Source: Kineothrix alysoides (GTDB lineage Bacteria; Bacillota; Clostridia; Lachnospirales; Lachnospiraceae). From it: 64,000 nt of DNA. The notes under the pieces were generated by a model. The model worked only from the letters and a program-made list of their open reading frames with translations, ran no database searches and was not told the origin of the DNA. Numbering within the stretch: position 1 is the stretch's first letter; each line of letters starts with the position of its first letter. The stretch spans positions 930,001-994,000 of the forward strand of contig NZ_JPNB01000001.1 in assembly GCF_000732725.1 (NCBI RefSeq). The letters are read 5' to 3'. Position numbers and translations under genes: made by a program. Below are positions 1 through 9,611 of the stretch, piece after piece.

Positions 1-1
1 G

Positions 2-226
2 CATATTCGGGTGAAAGATAACGGTATTGGAATCCCGCAGGAGGAGTTGCCCCTCGTTTTTGAGCGTTTTTACCGGACAGATAAATCCCGCAGCCGTAAG
101 ACGGGCGGCGCAGGAATAGGGCTGACCATTGCCAAATCTATCGTTACGGCTCATGGAGGCACGATCAATGTAAGCAGTAAGGTAAATGAGGGAAGCTGCT
201 TTACGGTAACCATACCGAAAGAATAA
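2..226 (+). CDS. Sensor histidine kinase, C-terminal fragment
   Basis: This is the end of a two-component sensor kinase whose 5' part lies outside the window. The visible 74 residues form the C-terminal half of the ATP-binding HATPase_c domain: a G1-type box (DNGIGIP), the F-box region (VFERFYRTD), a G2-type box (GGAGIGLTIAK), and the closing strand (GSCFTVTIPKE). The order and spacing match the kinase family, and the stop lies directly after the domain, as is usual. It would phosphorylate a partner response regulator, which should be encoded just upstream. The input signal cannot be judged from this fragment. Confidence 0.9.
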   Translation, partial: HIRVKDNGIGIPQEELPLVFERFYRTDKSRSRKTGGAGIGLTIAKSIVTAHGGTINVSSKVNEGSCFTVTIPKE

Positions 227-303
227 GAAGCCGCACATTTAAGACTAGAACTCAAAGCTTTTGCAGAAAATAGTGAAAAAGTCTAAAATAAGGAGAATGA
301 ATT

Positions 304-672
304 GTGAAAACAATAATCCCCAACCTATTCATCGAAAATACTATGGAGAACCTGAATTATTATCAGGGCATTTTTGGAGGCGAAATTAAAAATACCGTTC
401 CTTCCCATGAAAATCCTGAAAGATTGATGCACGCAGAACTCTATATCAATGAAAATTGCGTTCTGTTTTTTGGCGACAGGGAAAAATCGGACAAGCCTAA
501 CGATACCATTCATGTTTATGTTAAATTGGAAACTGACGAGGAAATACAGAAGATATATGATAATCTAAAGACTACCAGTACGGTAGGCTATGAACTTCAA
601 AAGACCTTTTGGGGCAGTCTGCACGCTATGCTTACCGATAAGAACGGAATTATATGGGACTTGGACAAATAA
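304..672 (+). CDS. VOC superfamily (PhnB/glyoxalase-like) protein
   Basis: A 122-residue protein with the beta-alpha-beta-beta-beta layout of PhnB-like members of the vicinal oxygen chelate superfamily. Features seen are the opening strand with N..FIENTMENLNYYQGIFGG, a central HAELYINENCVLFFGD strand pair, and a C-terminal GSLHAMLTDKNGIIWDLD segment, which is characteristic of the family. The start is GTG at 304, preceded by AAGGAG about 9 bases upstream. The substrate is unknown; family members range from glyoxalases to antibiotic-binding proteins. It lies 77 bases after the kinase gene and is followed by a hairpin terminator, so it may be the last gene of the upstream unit. Confidence 0.75.
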   Translation: MKTIIPNLFIENTMENLNYYQGIFGGEIKNTVPSHENPERLMHAELYINENCVLFFGDREKSDKPNDTIHVYVKLETDEEIQKIYDNLKTTSTVGYELQKTFWGSLHAMLTDKNGIIWDLDK

Positions 673-750
673 TTATAAAAAAGCAATATCATACGGCAAA
701 TAAAAAAGCCATGATATGATATATATTTTCATATGTATTTCCCGATTAAA

Positions 751-786
751 ACGACGGCTTTGATTTTTTTACTTCAAAGCCGCCGT
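751..786 (+). terminator. Intrinsic terminator after VOC gene
   Basis: A 13-base stem (751-763 with 774-786, one mismatch) encloses a loop of about 10 bases and is followed by a T-rich tail. It separates the VOC gene from the ABC importer unit. Confidence 0.7.
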
Positions 787-875
787 TTCATTTTCTTATA
801 AATTATGTTGAAAAAAAGGAAAGTAAAGGTAATTTTTTTCCATAAAATTATAAGATATTTAATTTATAAAAAGTG

Positions 876-904
876 TTGACAATATATAAAATCGATAATA
901 TACT
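876..904 (+). promoter_or_regulatory. Sigma-A type promoter of ABC importer operon
   Basis: TTGACA (876-881) and TATACT (899-904) are separated by exactly 17 bases. This is the best promoter match upstream of the importer genes. Confidence 0.8.
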
Positions 905-907
905 AAA

Positions 908-924
908 CCTATAGACTTGATAGG
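908..924. promoter_or_regulatory. Operator-like inverted repeat CCTAT-N7-ATAGG
   Basis: CCTAT (908-912) and ATAGG (920-924) form an interrupted palindrome directly downstream of the -10 box, where a bound repressor would block initiation. The position and shape are those of an operator for a dimeric regulator. An Rrf2/CymR-like sulfur-amino-acid regulator is one possibility, but the sequence alone does not identify it. Confidence 0.4.
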
Positions 925-1037
925 AATTGATTTTGGCCGTGTGACACCGCGGAAAGAGCCGAAAGATGGAAAGCAGGTACGAGCATATATATGCTTCTTT
1001 TTTTGCGCCGAAACGAGAGGGAGAAGGAGAAAGACAG

Positions 1038-1715
1038 ATGGATTTGGAATTTATGAGAACGCATTTGCCGCTTTATACCGAGGCGGCATGGCTGACCTTG
1101 AGAATAGCTGCCATGGGAATCCTGCTGGCATTTTTGATCGGGCTGGTTACAAGCATAACAAAATACTTGAAGATACCGGTACTGACACAGATAGCAAATG
1201 TTTATATAGAACTATCGAGAAATACTCCGCTTTTGATACAGTTGTTTTTTCTATATTTTGGCCTTCCCAAACTGGGAGTAGTACTTAGCTCAGAAAGCTG
1301 TGGGATTATCGGACTGGCGTTTTTAGGAGGCAGCTACATGTCGGAGGCGTTTCGTTCAGGACTGGATAATGTGGCGCAGATACAGACGCAGTCGGGACTA
1401 AGCCTGGGCTTTACAAACAGCCAAATATTCCGGCATATCATACTACCGCAGGCAGTGTCCACTTCTGTACCTCTGTTTTGTGCAAATGTCATTTTTTTGA
1501 TAAAAGAAACTTCGGTGTTCAGCGCGGTAGCGCTGGCGGATTTAATGTTTGTAGCAAAGGATTTGATCGGTATTTATTACAAGACGGATGAAGCGTTGTT
1601 CATGCTGGTATCAGCTTATCTGGTAATTCTGCTTCCGATATCTGTTATTGCATCATTCATAGAAAGGAGAGTACGCTATGCAGGATTTGGGGATACAAGT
1701 GCTGTTTCAGGGTAG
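1038..1715 (+). CDS. Polar amino-acid ABC importer, permease 1
   Basis: A 225-residue HisM/GlnP-type inner subunit of an ABC importer. It has several hydrophobic segments and the conserved EAA-type coupling loop region (FRSGLDNVAQIQTQSGLSLG then IFRHIILPQAV), which contacts the ATPase. The N-terminal TEAAWLTLRIAAMGI segment is typical of the HisM/GlnP family. The start at 1038 is preferred over earlier in-frame codons because AGAAGGAGAAA lies directly upstream. The gene overlaps the second permease by 38 bases, which suggests translational coupling and a heterodimeric permease. The substrate is probably a polar amino acid, possibly cystine. Confidence 0.88.
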   Translation: MDLEFMRTHLPLYTEAAWLTLRIAAMGILLAFLIGLVTSITKYLKIPVLTQIANVYIELSRNTPLLIQLFFLYFGLPKLGVVLSSESCGIIGLAFLGGSYMSEAFRSGLDNVAQIQTQSGLSLGFTNSQIFRHIILPQAVSTSVPLFCANVIFLIKETSVFSAVALADLMFVAKDLIGIYYKTDEALFMLVSAYLVILLPISVIASFIERRVRYAGFGDTSAVSG

Positions 1716-2355
1716 GAATTTTATAAGGCTGTGGGAAGGCCTATGGGTAACCCTTCGCATAGCGGTAATCTCTATGGCGTTTTCCGTTTTGCTTGGCTTC
1801 TTTTTAGGAATGGTCATGACGATGCACAATAGGGCGGTGCGATGTATTACGAGGCTTTATCTGGAAACTGTCAGAATTTTACCTCAGTTGGTTCTGCTCT
1901 TCCTCGTATATTTCGGTGCAGCGAAACATTTAGGAATCAATATGTCCGGTGAGACAGCAGCCATTATTGTGTTCACCTTTTGGGGAACTGCGGAAATGGG
2001 GGATTTGGTGAGAGGCGCTCTTATCGCTACGCCGAGGCATCAATACGAAAGTGCAGGCGGCTTGGGGATGAATACGCTGCAGACCTATTTTTATGTAATC
2101 ATCCCGCAAACGATAAGGAGATTGCTGCCTCCTGCCGTGAACCTTCTTACAAGAATGATAAAGACAACATCATTGGTGGTGCTCATAGGCGTGGTTGAGG
2201 TAGTAAAGGTGGGAAAGCAGATCATAGATGCATCGAGGTATCAGACGCCCACCGCCGCGCTTTGGATATACGGAGTGATATTCATCATGTATTTTATCGT
2301 TTGTTATCCGTTTTCGAGGCTGTCGCTATGGCTGGAAAAGAAATACGAAATCTAG
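1678..2355 (+). CDS. Polar amino-acid ABC importer, permease 2
   Basis: A 225-residue second permease of the same HisM/GlnP family, starting inside the end of permease 1 with AAAGGAGAG six bases before the ATG. It shows the family opening (FIRLWEGLWVTLRIAVISMAF split across TM1), five or so hydrophobic segments, and the coupling loop (RGALIATPRHQYESAGGLGM then YVIIPQTIRRLLPP). It pairs with permease 1 and the ATPase at 2405. The charged NKxAR-type end is replaced by SLWLEKKYEI. The family assignment is firm; the substrate is inferred only from the neighbouring binding protein. Confidence 0.88.
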   Translation: MQDLGIQVLFQGRNFIRLWEGLWVTLRIAVISMAFSVLLGFFLGMVMTMHNRAVRCITRLYLETVRILPQLVLLFLVYFGAAKHLGINMSGETAAIIVFTFWGTAEMGDLVRGALIATPRHQYESAGGLGMNTLQTYFYVIIPQTIRRLLPPAVNLLTRMIKTTSLVVLIGVVEVVKVGKQIIDASRYQTPTAALWIYGVIFIMYFIVCYPFSRLSLWLEKKYEI

Positions 2356-2404
2356 GATAATACCATAAATCATCTTAAGAATTTCAGAGAGGCAAAATGA
2401 AAAA

Positions 2405-3157
2405 ATGAATGAAGTTTTACAAGTAAAGCATTTAACGAAATCGTATGAAAAAGACGAACCGGTTTTGAAAGATATCAATTTCAATCTGCAAAAGGGAGAG
2501 GTGGTAGTCATTGTAGGCCCTTCAGGATGCGGTAAGAGCACCTTTTTAAGATGCCTGAACCTGCTGGAGCCCATCGATGAGGGAAGCATCGTTCTAGGCG
2601 GTGAGACTATCGGAAGAAAGGATAAGAACGTTCATCAGCACAGACAGAAAATAGGCATGGTATTTCAAAGCTATGAATTGTTTCCTCATCTTAGTATTAT
2701 AAATAACATTCTGCTGGCGCCGGTAAAGGTACAGAAGAGAGACCGGAAGGAAGCGGAGAGGGAGGCATTAGCCTTGTTAGAACGGGTGGGGCTGTCCGAT
2801 AAAAAAGATGCTTTCCCGAGGCAGCTGTCCGGAGGGCAGAAGCAAAGAGTAGCCATAGTGCGTGCCCTTATCATGAATCCGGAGGTATTGCTTCTGGATG
2901 AAATAACGGCAGCGCTGGACCCGGAAATGGTCCGCGAGGTGCTTCAGGTAGTGTTGAAGCTGGCACAGGAGGGGATGACGATGGCAATCGTAACCCATGA
3001 AATGGAATTTGCGAAAGCGGTGGCGGACAGGGTCATGTTTATGGATCAGGGCGTTATCGTAGAGGAGAATACGGCAAAGGAATTCTTCGCCTATCCGAAG
3101 ACGGAAAGAGCAAAACAGTTTCTAAATACGTTTCATTATGAAGCGTTAGAAATATAA
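2405..3157 (+). CDS. Polar amino-acid ABC importer, ATP-binding subunit
   Basis: A 250-residue GlnQ/HisP-type ATPase that powers the importer. Walker A is GPSGCGKST (38-46), the Q-loop is FQSYELFPH (from 88), the ABC signature is [10 protein letters not shown] (141-150), Walker B is VLLLDE (161-166), and the H-loop histidine is in IVTHEM (H198). The D-loop reads AALDPE. Length and motif spacing are normal for the family. It lies 49 bases after the second permease and 63 before the binding protein, so the four genes form one operon. Confidence 0.93.
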   Translation: MNEVLQVKHLTKSYEKDEPVLKDINFNLQKGEVVVIVGPSGCGKSTFLRCLNLLEPIDEGSIVLGGETIGRKDKNVHQHRQKIGMVFQSYELFPHLSIINNILLAPVKVQKRDRKEAEREALALLERVGLSDKKDAFPRQLSGGQKQRVAIVRALIMNPEVLLLDEITAALDPEMVREVLQVVLKLAQEGMTMAIVTHEMEFAKAVADRVMFMDQGVIVEENTAKEFFAYPKTERAKQFLNTFHYEALEI

Positions 3158-3220
3158 ACAAAATGAAGGAGAGAGCAGTGTGAAAAATGAATTTTTCACG
3201 CGCAAACAAGGAGGATTATT

Positions 3221-4159
3221 ATGAAAAAGAAATTATTAGGAGTCATCTTGACAGCAGGTTTATTAGCAGGAGTACTGGCGGGCTGTGGCCAGACGAAGGA
3301 GGCAGCTTCCACGGCTGCACCGGCGACGGAAGAAACAGCACCGGCAGCAGAAAGTGCCGCAGAGCCGGCAGAATCGCAAGACGCTTCAGCTTCGGCGCAG
3401 GCGAGAAGCTTAGAGGACATCAAAGCGGACGGAAAGCTGGTAATCGGTGTGTTCAGCGATAAAAACCCCTTTGGCTACGTAGATGCCAACGGTGATGTAC
3501 AGGGGTATGATGTGTATTTTGCAAAGCGTCTCGCTTTGGATTTATTCGGCAGTGAGGATGCGGTAGAATTCGTATATGTAGAAGCAGCCAGCCGGGTGGA
3601 GTATTTGAAATCTGCTAAGGTAGATATTATCTTAGCTAACTTTACCGTAACGGACGAAAGAAGCGAGCAGGTAGATTTCGCATTACCTTATATGAAAGTA
3701 GCCTTGGGTGTGGTTTCTCCGGAGAGCAATCTGATAACGGATGTGGAGCAGTTAAAGGAAAAGACACTTATCGTAGTAAAAGGAACTACGGCAGAAACTT
3801 ATTTCCAGGAGAATTATCCGGAGATCAATCTTTTGAAATTTGACGAATATCAGGAAGCGTATGACGCTCTGGCAGACGGAAGGGGAGATGCCTTCTCCAC
3901 GGATAATACGGAGGTATTGGCTTGGGCTTTGCAGAACAAAGGCTTCGCAGTAGGCATTGAATCCATCGGAAATTTGGATACGATCGCTCCGGCGGTACAG
4001 AAGGGCAATACCGAGCTTCTTAACTGGATTAATGAAGAAATCGAGAGCTTGGCGGCAGAGCAGTTCTTCCATAAGGATTTCGAAGAGACCTTGAAGCCGG
4101 TATATGGAGACAGCGTGGATGCGGACAGCTTGGTAGTAGAGGGCGGAATTGTAGATTAG
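3221..4159 (+). CDS. Amino-acid-binding lipoprotein of ABC importer
   Basis: A 312-residue solute-binding protein of family 3. It has a lipoprotein signal peptide ending in LAGC (lipidated C22), then a low-complexity Ala/Thr/Glu/Ser linker (about 23-62), then the two-lobed binding domain beginning SLEDIKADGKLVIGVFSDKN. Family features include GYDVYFAKRLA, DIILANFTVTDERSEQVDFA and the hinge region KGTTAETYFQENYP. AAGGAGG precedes the ATG. It sits on the outer membrane face and delivers ligand to the two permeases. A strong bidirectional terminator follows. Confidence 0.9.
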   Translation: MKKKLLGVILTAGLLAGVLAGCGQTKEAASTAAPATEETAPAAESAAEPAESQDASASAQARSLEDIKADGKLVIGVFSDKNPFGYVDANGDVQGYDVYFAKRLALDLFGSEDAVEFVYVEAASRVEYLKSAKVDIILANFTVTDERSEQVDFALPYMKVALGVVSPESNLITDVEQLKEKTLIVVKGTTAETYFQENYPEINLLKFDEYQEAYDALADGRGDAFSTDNTEVLAWALQNKGFAVGIESIGNLDTIAPAVQKGNTELLNWINEEIESLAAEQFFHKDFEETLKPVYGDSVDADSLVVEGGIVD

Positions 4160-4177
4160 TGAAGTATGTTCATAAAA

Positions 4178-4201
4178 AAATAGGACCGAAAGGTCCTATT
4201 T
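4178..4201. terminator. Bidirectional terminator between convergent genes
   Basis: A perfect 10-base stem (4178-4187 with 4192-4201) with a GAAA tetraloop is flanked by an A-run on one side and a T-run on the other. It ends both the importer operon and the minus-strand activase, whose stop codon (4196-4198) lies inside the stem. Confidence 0.9.
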
Positions 4202-7200
4202 TTCTAGGTTTTTTTGTGCGGTGGAAAGCATCAGTTTTATTCTGTTCAACTGGTTTACCTCGCTTGCACCGGGATCATAATCGATAGCAACGATGTTCGA
4301 GAGCGGATATTGCTTCCGAAGCTCCTTTATCACGCCCTTTCCTACCACATGGTTAGGAAGGCAGCCGAAAGGCTGGGTACATACGATATTGTTAACGCCT
4401 CCGTGTATCAGTTCCACCATTTCCCCGGTTAAGAACCAGCCCTCGCCGGTTTGATTGCCGATGGATACGATAGACTTCGCGTAATTCACGATCTTGTATA
4501 TGCTTACCGGAGGATGGAAATGTTTGCTCTTTTCAAACGCTCTCCTTGCAGAAGCGCGCAGGAATTCGATGCCGTCGATGCCCAGCTTGGAGACAAAGGC
4601 TGTTTTCTTGCTCATGCCAAGCTCCTCCGCTTTATATATCTGATTGTAGAAGCAGTAGAGCATAAAGTCGATCAAATCGGGAACCACAGCTTCCGCGCCT
4701 TCGGACTCCAAAAGCTCCACCAGATGATTGTTGGCGGCGGGAGCAAATTTTACGAGGATTTCGCCTACAATGCCGACCTTCGGCTTCACTTCTTCCGTAA
4801 TGGGAATCGCATCGAAGTCCTTCACGATCAAGCGGCACATTTTTCTGAATTTAAAATAATTCATATGTTTTGCAGATACGAAATCCTGACACTGTTTAAG
4901 CCATTTCTCATGCACTTTCTCCACTGAGCCGACTTCTTTTTCATAAGGACGCATACGGTAAACACAGCGCATGAAAATATCCCCGAAAATGGCTCCGTAA
5001 GCGGCGCGCATAAGCAAATCTGCGTTCAAGTCAAAGCCCGGATTGGTTTCTATCCCTGCCATATTGAGAGATATAACGGGAATCTGAGGCATTCCGGCCT
5101 TTTCGAAAGCCCTTCGTATAAAACCTACGTAGTTGGTAGCGCGGCATCCGCCTCCGGTTTGTGACATGATGACAGCTACTTTATTTAAGTCATATTTCCC
5201 GGATAGGAGGGCATCCATAATCTGTCCAACGACCATCAGTGACGGATAGCAGGCGTCGTTATTTACATATTTAAGCCCTACGTCCACGGCATGCTTGTTG
5301 TCATTGGACAATACCTCGAAGTTATAACCGCAGGATCGGAAGGCCGGTTCCAATATTTCGAAATGAATAGGTGACATCTGGGGGCAGAGAATCGTATATT
5401 CCTCGCGCATTTCCTCCGTAAACGGAACCTTATGGATGGCAGATGAGCGAATTTCCCGCTCTTGATTCTTGCTGTCCCTCACGCGAATAGCAGAGAGGAG
5501 AGAACGGATACGGATTCTTGCCGCACCGAGGTTGTTTACCTCGTCGATTTTTAAACAGGTATAAATTTTACCTGAACCGGAAAGAATATCGCTCACCTGA
5601 TCGGTGGTAACGGCGTCCAGACCGCAGCCGAAGGAATTCAGCTGAATCAGGTCTAAATCCTCCCTTGTTTTCACGTAGCTTGCCGCAGCATACAGCCTTG
5701 AATGATACATCCACTGATCGGATACAATAAGGGGACGCTCAGGGCTCGCTAAATGGGAAACGGAATCTTCTGTCAGAACAGCAACGCCATAGGAGGTAAT
5801 AAGTTCGGGAATGCCGTGGTTGATTTCAGGGTCGATATGGTAAGGACGTCCGGCAAGGACGATGCCATGCCTGCCGTTTTCTTCCAGATACTTTATAGTT
5901 TCTTCACCCTTTTTCATCATATCGAGCCTTGCCTGATCCATTTCCTTCCATCCGGCATCCACTGCGTCGATAATCTCTCCTGCAGGAATTTCCGTAAATT
6001 CCTTGATTAAAGCCTCCGATATGGTTTTTACATCGCGGAAGGACATGAAGGGATTTCGCAAGACGGCTTCGCCGTGTCCGATTTCCTCCATATTATTTTT
6101 TATATTCTCCGAATAGGAGGTCACGATAGGACAGTTATAGTGATTATTGGCCTCTTCGAATTCATTGCGCTCATAAAAAAGAGCCGGGTAGAAGATGAAA
6201 TCTACACCCTTGTGAATGAGCCAGCTCACATGGCCGTGGGCAAGTTTAGCCGGATAGCACTCAGATTCGCTCGGAATGGATTCAATGCCAAGCGAATAAA
6301 TGTTGTGGTTGGAAAGAGGAGAGAGAACCACCTGATAACCCAGCTTCGTAAAGAACGTATGCCAGAAGGGATAATTCTCGTACATGTTGAGAACCCTTGG
6401 AATGCCTACCCGTCCCCTTTTCGCCTCGTCGGTAGGAAGGGGTTCGTAGCCGAATATTCTTTTTAATTTATATTCGAAGAGGTTGGGGATACCATCCTCA
6501 TTCTTAGTCTTTCCAAGTCCGCGTTCGCAGCGATTGCCGGAAATATATTGTCTTCCGCCGCTGAATTTATTAATGGTCAGGCGGCAGTTGTTCGTACAGC
6601 CCTTGCATTTCGCCATGCTTGTTTCGAATTGGAGAGCTCCTATCTGTTCGATAGAAAGCATGGAAGTATCATAGTCCTTGGAATAACGTTCGCGGGCGAT
6701 GAGAGCTGCGCCGAAAGCGCCCATGATGCCTGCGATGTCGGGACGAATTGCCTTGCAGTCCGCAATTTTCTCGAAACCGCGGAGGATTGCATCGTTATAA
6801 AAGGTACCGCCCTGCACTACGATGTGCTTGCCCAGCTCCGAAGCGTCTGCGACCTTTATTACCTTGAAGAGTGCATTTTTAATAACGGAATATGCAAGTC
6901 CCGCAGAGATGTCGGACACCTTGGCGCCTTCCTTCTGTGCCTGCTTTACCTTGGAGTTCATAAATACGGTACAACGGGTTCCGAGGTCGATAGGATGCTC
7001 CGCGAACAAAGCAGCCTGAGCGAAATCCTCTACACTGTAGTTCAATGATTTTGCGAAGGTCTCTATAAAAGAACCGCAGCCCGCAGAACATGCTTCATTA
7101 AGCTGTACGCTGTCTACGGTCTGATTTTTGATTTTGATGCACTTCATGTCCTGACCGCCGATGTCGAGAATGCAATCCACGGAAGGGTCGAAAAAGGCAG

Positions 7201-8425
7201 CGGCATAATAGTGTGCCACCGTCTCCACTTCACCGTCATCCAATAAGAATGCAGCTTTCATCAGCGCTTCTCCGTATCCGGTAGAACAGGAACGCACGAT
7301 GTTTACGTCCTCGGGCAGCAGCGCATAAATCTCCTTGATGGAGCGGATTGCCGTCTTCAAAGGGCTTCCGTCGTTACTGCTGTAGAAGGAATATAAGAGA
7401 GAACCGTCTTCCGCTACGAGAGCCGCTTTGGTAGTAGTGCTTCCGGCATCGATGCCGAGGAAACAATTTCCATGATAGGATGCCAGATCCGAGGTGGCCA
7501 CATGATGTACGGAATGTCTGTTCTTGAATTCCATATAAGATGCTTCGTTTTCAAAAAGGGGTTCCATACGTTCCACTTCGAAGTCCATTTTTATGTCGGA
7601 GGAAAGCTTTAAGACCATCTCCTCCATGGAGTAAAACACCTCTTCCTTTGCGTGCAAGGCGGAACCGATGGCGGCAAAAAGGTGAGAATGTTCTGGATTT
7701 ACAATATGCTCCTCATCCAGTTTCAGAGTACGGATAAATGCCTCCTTCAGCTCGGATAAAAAGTAAAGAGGACCTCCCAGGAAAGCCACATGTCCTCTGA
7801 TCGGCTTGCCGCAGGCAAGACCGGAAATCGTCTGGTTGACAACCGCTTGGAAGATAGAAGCGGAAAGGTCTTCTTTGGTGGCACCTTCGTTGATGAGAGG
7901 CTGAATGTCCGATTTGGCAAATACACCGCATCTTGCCGCGATGGTATATAGGGAATGATACTCCTTGGCATATTCGTTAAGGCCCGAGGCATCCGTCTGT
8001 AATAAGGAAGCCATCTGGTCGATGAAGGAGCCAGTACCTCCGGCACAGATGCCGTTCATACGCTGCTCCACATTTCCCCCCTCGAAATATATGATCTTCG
8101 CATCCTCTCCGCCCAGTTCTATCGCCACGTCGGTCTGAGGAGCCAGCTCCTGCAGCGTGGTGGAGACAGCAATGACCTCCTGCACAAAGGGAACCTTCAG
8201 ATGATTGGCCAAGGTAAGTCCTCCTGAGCCGGTAATCATTGGATGCAGCTCGATATTTCCAAGCTGATCGTATGCCTTTTGCAATAGGCTTGATAACGTT
8301 TCACGGATGTTTGCAAAATGCCTTTCGTAATCTGAAAACAATATTTCATGGGCATCGTTTAAAATGGCTATTTTTACAGTGGTTGAACCGATATCAATTC
8401 CCAAAGTATAGCGTAATTCACTCAT
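4196..8425 (-). CDS. Giant 2-hydroxyacyl-CoA dehydratase activase-type protein
   Basis: A 1409-residue fusion typical of Clostridia. Two BadF/BcrA/HgdC-type ATPase domains come first (about 1-265, with [10 protein letters not shown] and [11 protein letters not shown]; about 320-590, with [19 protein letters not shown] and ACSAGCGSF). The cysteines in the GGQD and CSAGCGSF regions are where activases bind a [4Fe-4S] cluster. A cysteine-rich stretch ([13 protein letters not shown], near 620) leads into a DUF2229-type region and a HgdB/FldB-like C-terminal part. Characterised small activases use ATP-driven electron injection to switch on dehydratases; the role of this large form is not established. 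No dehydratase subunit genes are adjacent. It is monocistronic, with a good ribosome binding site before the ATG at 8425. Confidence 0.85.
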   Translation of the reverse strand: MSELRYTLGIDIGSTTVKIAILNDAHEILFSDYERHFANIRETLSSLLQKAYDQLGNIELHPMITGSGGLTLANHLKVPFVQEVIAVSTTLQELAPQTDVAIELGGEDAKIIYFEGGNVEQRMNGICAGGTGSFIDQMASLLQTDASGLNEYAKEYHSLYTIAARCGVFAKSDIQPLINEGATKEDLSASIFQAVVNQTISGLACGKPIRGHVAFLGGPLYFLSELKEAFIRTLKLDEEHIVNPEHSHLFAAIGSALHAKEEVFYSMEEMVLKLSSDIKMDFEVERMEPLFENEASYMEFKNRHSVHHVATSDLASYHGNCFLGIDAGSTTTKAALVAEDGSLLYSFYSSNDGSPLKTAIRSIKEIYALLPEDVNIVRSCSTGYGEALMKAAFLLDDGEVETVAHYYAAAFFDPSVDCILDIGGQDMKCIKIKNQTVDSVQLNEACSAGCGSFIETFAKSLNYSVEDFAQAALFAEHPIDLGTRCTVFMNSKVKQAQKEGAKVSDISAGLAYSVIKNALFKVIKVADASELGKHIVVQGGTFYNDAILRGFEKIADCKAIRPDIAGIMGAFGAALIARERYSKDYDTSMLSIEQIGALQFETSMAKCKGCTNNCRLTINKFSGGRQYISGNRCERGLGKTKNEDGIPNLFEYKLKRIFGYEPLPTDEAKRGRVGIPRVLNMYENYPFWHTFFTKLGYQVVLSPLSNHNIYSLGIESIPSESECYPAKLAHGHVSWLIHKGVDFIFYPALFYERNEFEEANNHYNCPIVTSYSENIKNNMEEIGHGEAVLRNPFMSFRDVKTISEALIKEFTEIPAGEIIDAVDAGWKEMDQARLDMMKKGEETIKYLEENGRHGIVLAGRPYHIDPEINHGIPELITSYGVAVLTEDSVSHLASPERPLIVSDQWMYHSRLYAAASYVKTREDLDLIQLNSFGCGLDAVTTDQVSDILSGSGKIYTCLKIDEVNNLGAARIRIRSLLSAIRVRDSKNQEREIRSSAIHKVPFTEEMREEYTILCPQMSPIHFEILEPAFRSCGYNFEVLSNDNKHAVDVGLKYVNNDACYPSLMVVGQIMDALLSGKYDLNKVAVIMSQTGGGCRATNYVGFIRRAFEKAGMPQIPVISLNMAGIETNPGFDLNADLLMRAAYGAIFGDIFMRCVYRMRPYEKEVGSVEKVHEKWLKQCQDFVSAKHMNYFKFRKMCRLIVKDFDAIPITEEVKPKVGIVGEILVKFAPAANNHLVELLESEGAEAVVPDLIDFMLYCFYNQIYKAEELGMSKKTAFVSKLGIDGIEFLRASARRAFEKSKHFHPPVSIYKIVNYAKSIVSIGNQTGEGWFLTGEMVELIHGGVNNIVCTQPFGCLPNHVVGKGVIKELRKQYPLSNIVAIDYDPGASEVNQLNRIKLMLSTAQKNLEK

Positions 8426-8521
8426 AGTATCCGCCCTTTCCTTTTTGATATTTAGACATGCTAAACCCTGAGCTTTCCTAATTTATAATATATAACGGAT
8501 AGTCCTCAGACATGCCCAATC

Positions 8522-8550
8522 ATTATACGACACGTAACTACAAAAAGCAA
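8522..8550 (-). promoter_or_regulatory. Promoter of activase gene
   Basis: Read on the minus strand, TTGCTT (8550-8545) and TATAAT (8527-8522) are 17 bases apart, about 100 bases upstream of the activase start. Confidence 0.6.
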
Positions 8551-8661
8551 TGTTGGTGCCGGAATATTTTCATTATATTTTTTAAAACAATTTGTAAAAA
8601 AATAGGATTAGAAAGTTAAATTTTTATTATATCTCGTGAAACCTGCGTGAGTTTATTTACT

Positions 8662-8689
8662 TTTACAGATGGGAATGTTAGAATATAAT
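8662..8689 (+). promoter_or_regulatory. Promoter of rhomboid-like gene
   Basis: TTTACA (8662-8667) and a perfect TATAAT (8684-8689) are 16 bases apart. The box overlaps earlier in-frame start codons of the downstream gene, which supports the later start at 8729. Confidence 0.6.
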
Positions 8690-8728
8690 CGCATGTTTTT
8701 AGGCATAGAATGGAGGAATACGGAAAAA

Positions 8729-9589
8729 ATGAGTAATTTTGAAAGAAAGTTCGGCAAGTATGCAATTAAGAACATTTCGCTGATGCTGATCATGTGCTAC
8801 GCGGTAGGGTATTTGATCAATTTGATAAACCCTTTGTTTTTATCTTATCTGACCTTAAACCCATATGCGATTCTGCATGGACAGATTTGGAGAATCCTCA
8901 CATGGATCATTGTGCCGCCGGATACTTCCAATTTGTTTTTTGTGTTAATTATGCTTTACTTTTATTATTCCATCGGGACGACCCTGGAGAGATCCTGGGG
9001 AACATACAGATATAACGTCTATTTGCTTTCCGGAATGCTCTTTACGGTAATCGGAAGCTTTCTTCTGATGGCCTATTGCTATATATTTAACGGAGATATT
9101 ATGGCGGCTTACGGAGCGAAGGATTTCTTCAGTGCAGTATCCTTCTATTTCAGCACATATTATGTAAATATGTCTATTTTCCTTGCGTTTGCAGCGACCT
9201 TTCCCGAGGCCCAGGTGCTTCTCATGTTCATCATTCCGGTTCGTATCAAGTGGCTGGGAATAATATACGCGGTAATGCTGGGGGCACAGTTTCTTACGGG
9301 AAGCGTTTACAGCAGATTTGCGATGGGAGCGTCCCTGCTTAACTTCGTAGTATTCTGGTTCACATCGAAAAACCATATCCACATGTCGCCAAAGCAGGTA
9401 AAACGCCGTCAAGAATTCAAAAAAGAAGTGAAAAGAAGTACGGGGGTGACCAAGCATAAATGCGCGATTTGCGGCAGAACAGAAGTGGATAGTCCCCAGT
9501 TGGAATTCCGTTTCTGCTCTAAATGCGACGGCAATTATGAATACTGTCAGGAGCATTTATTCACTCATGAACATGTGAAGCTATATTAA
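8729..9589 (+). CDS. Rhomboid-like membrane protein with zinc-ribbon tail
   Basis: A 286-residue protein with about six hydrophobic segments followed by a basic linker and a C-terminal Cys/His cluster (CAIC, CSKC, then C and H residues, about 240-280). The region NPYAILHGQIWRILTWIIVP and the GTTLERSWGTYRYNVYLL loop resemble the rhomboid/derlin fold. I do not see the GxSG serine or a clear catalytic His partner (the corresponding region reads MGASLLNFVVF), so it is probably not an active protease. The start at 8729 has GGAGG upstream and lies below the promoter. The function is unknown. Confidence 0.6.
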   Translation: MSNFERKFGKYAIKNISLMLIMCYAVGYLINLINPLFLSYLTLNPYAILHGQIWRILTWIIVPPDTSNLFFVLIMLYFYYSIGTTLERSWGTYRYNVYLLSGMLFTVIGSFLLMAYCYIFNGDIMAAYGAKDFFSAVSFYFSTYYVNMSIFLAFAATFPEAQVLLMFIIPVRIKWLGIIYAVMLGAQFLTGSVYSRFAMGASLLNFVVFWFTSKNHIHMSPKQVKRRQEFKKEVKRSTGVTKHKCAICGRTEVDSPQLEFRFCSKCDGNYEYCQEHLFTHEHVKLY

Positions 9590-9611
9590 GCAGCAGGAAT
9601 ATGAAAGGAGC

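Larger units (their letters stand above)
673..1037. other. Intergenic region with terminator and importer promoter
   Basis: This 365-base gap holds the terminator of the upstream unit (751-786), an AT-rich stretch, a near-consensus sigma-A promoter (876-904) and an inverted repeat (908-924) ahead of the amino-acid importer. I see no further coding region that I can support here; one open frame runs through it from 966 in phase with the permease, but the good ribosome binding site is at the ATG at 1038. Confidence 0.6.
8426..8728. other. Divergent intergenic region
   Basis: This 303-base AT-rich gap separates the minus-strand activase from the plus-strand rhomboid-like gene. It contains one promoter for each direction (listed separately). 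I see no coding region or strong structured RNA in it. Confidence 0.6.

Noticed and set aside
4451-7048. Several plus-strand open frames inside the giant activase gene
   Set aside because: They are antisense to a protein with clear ATPase and cluster motifs throughout, and none has a convincing ribosome binding site or recognisable product.
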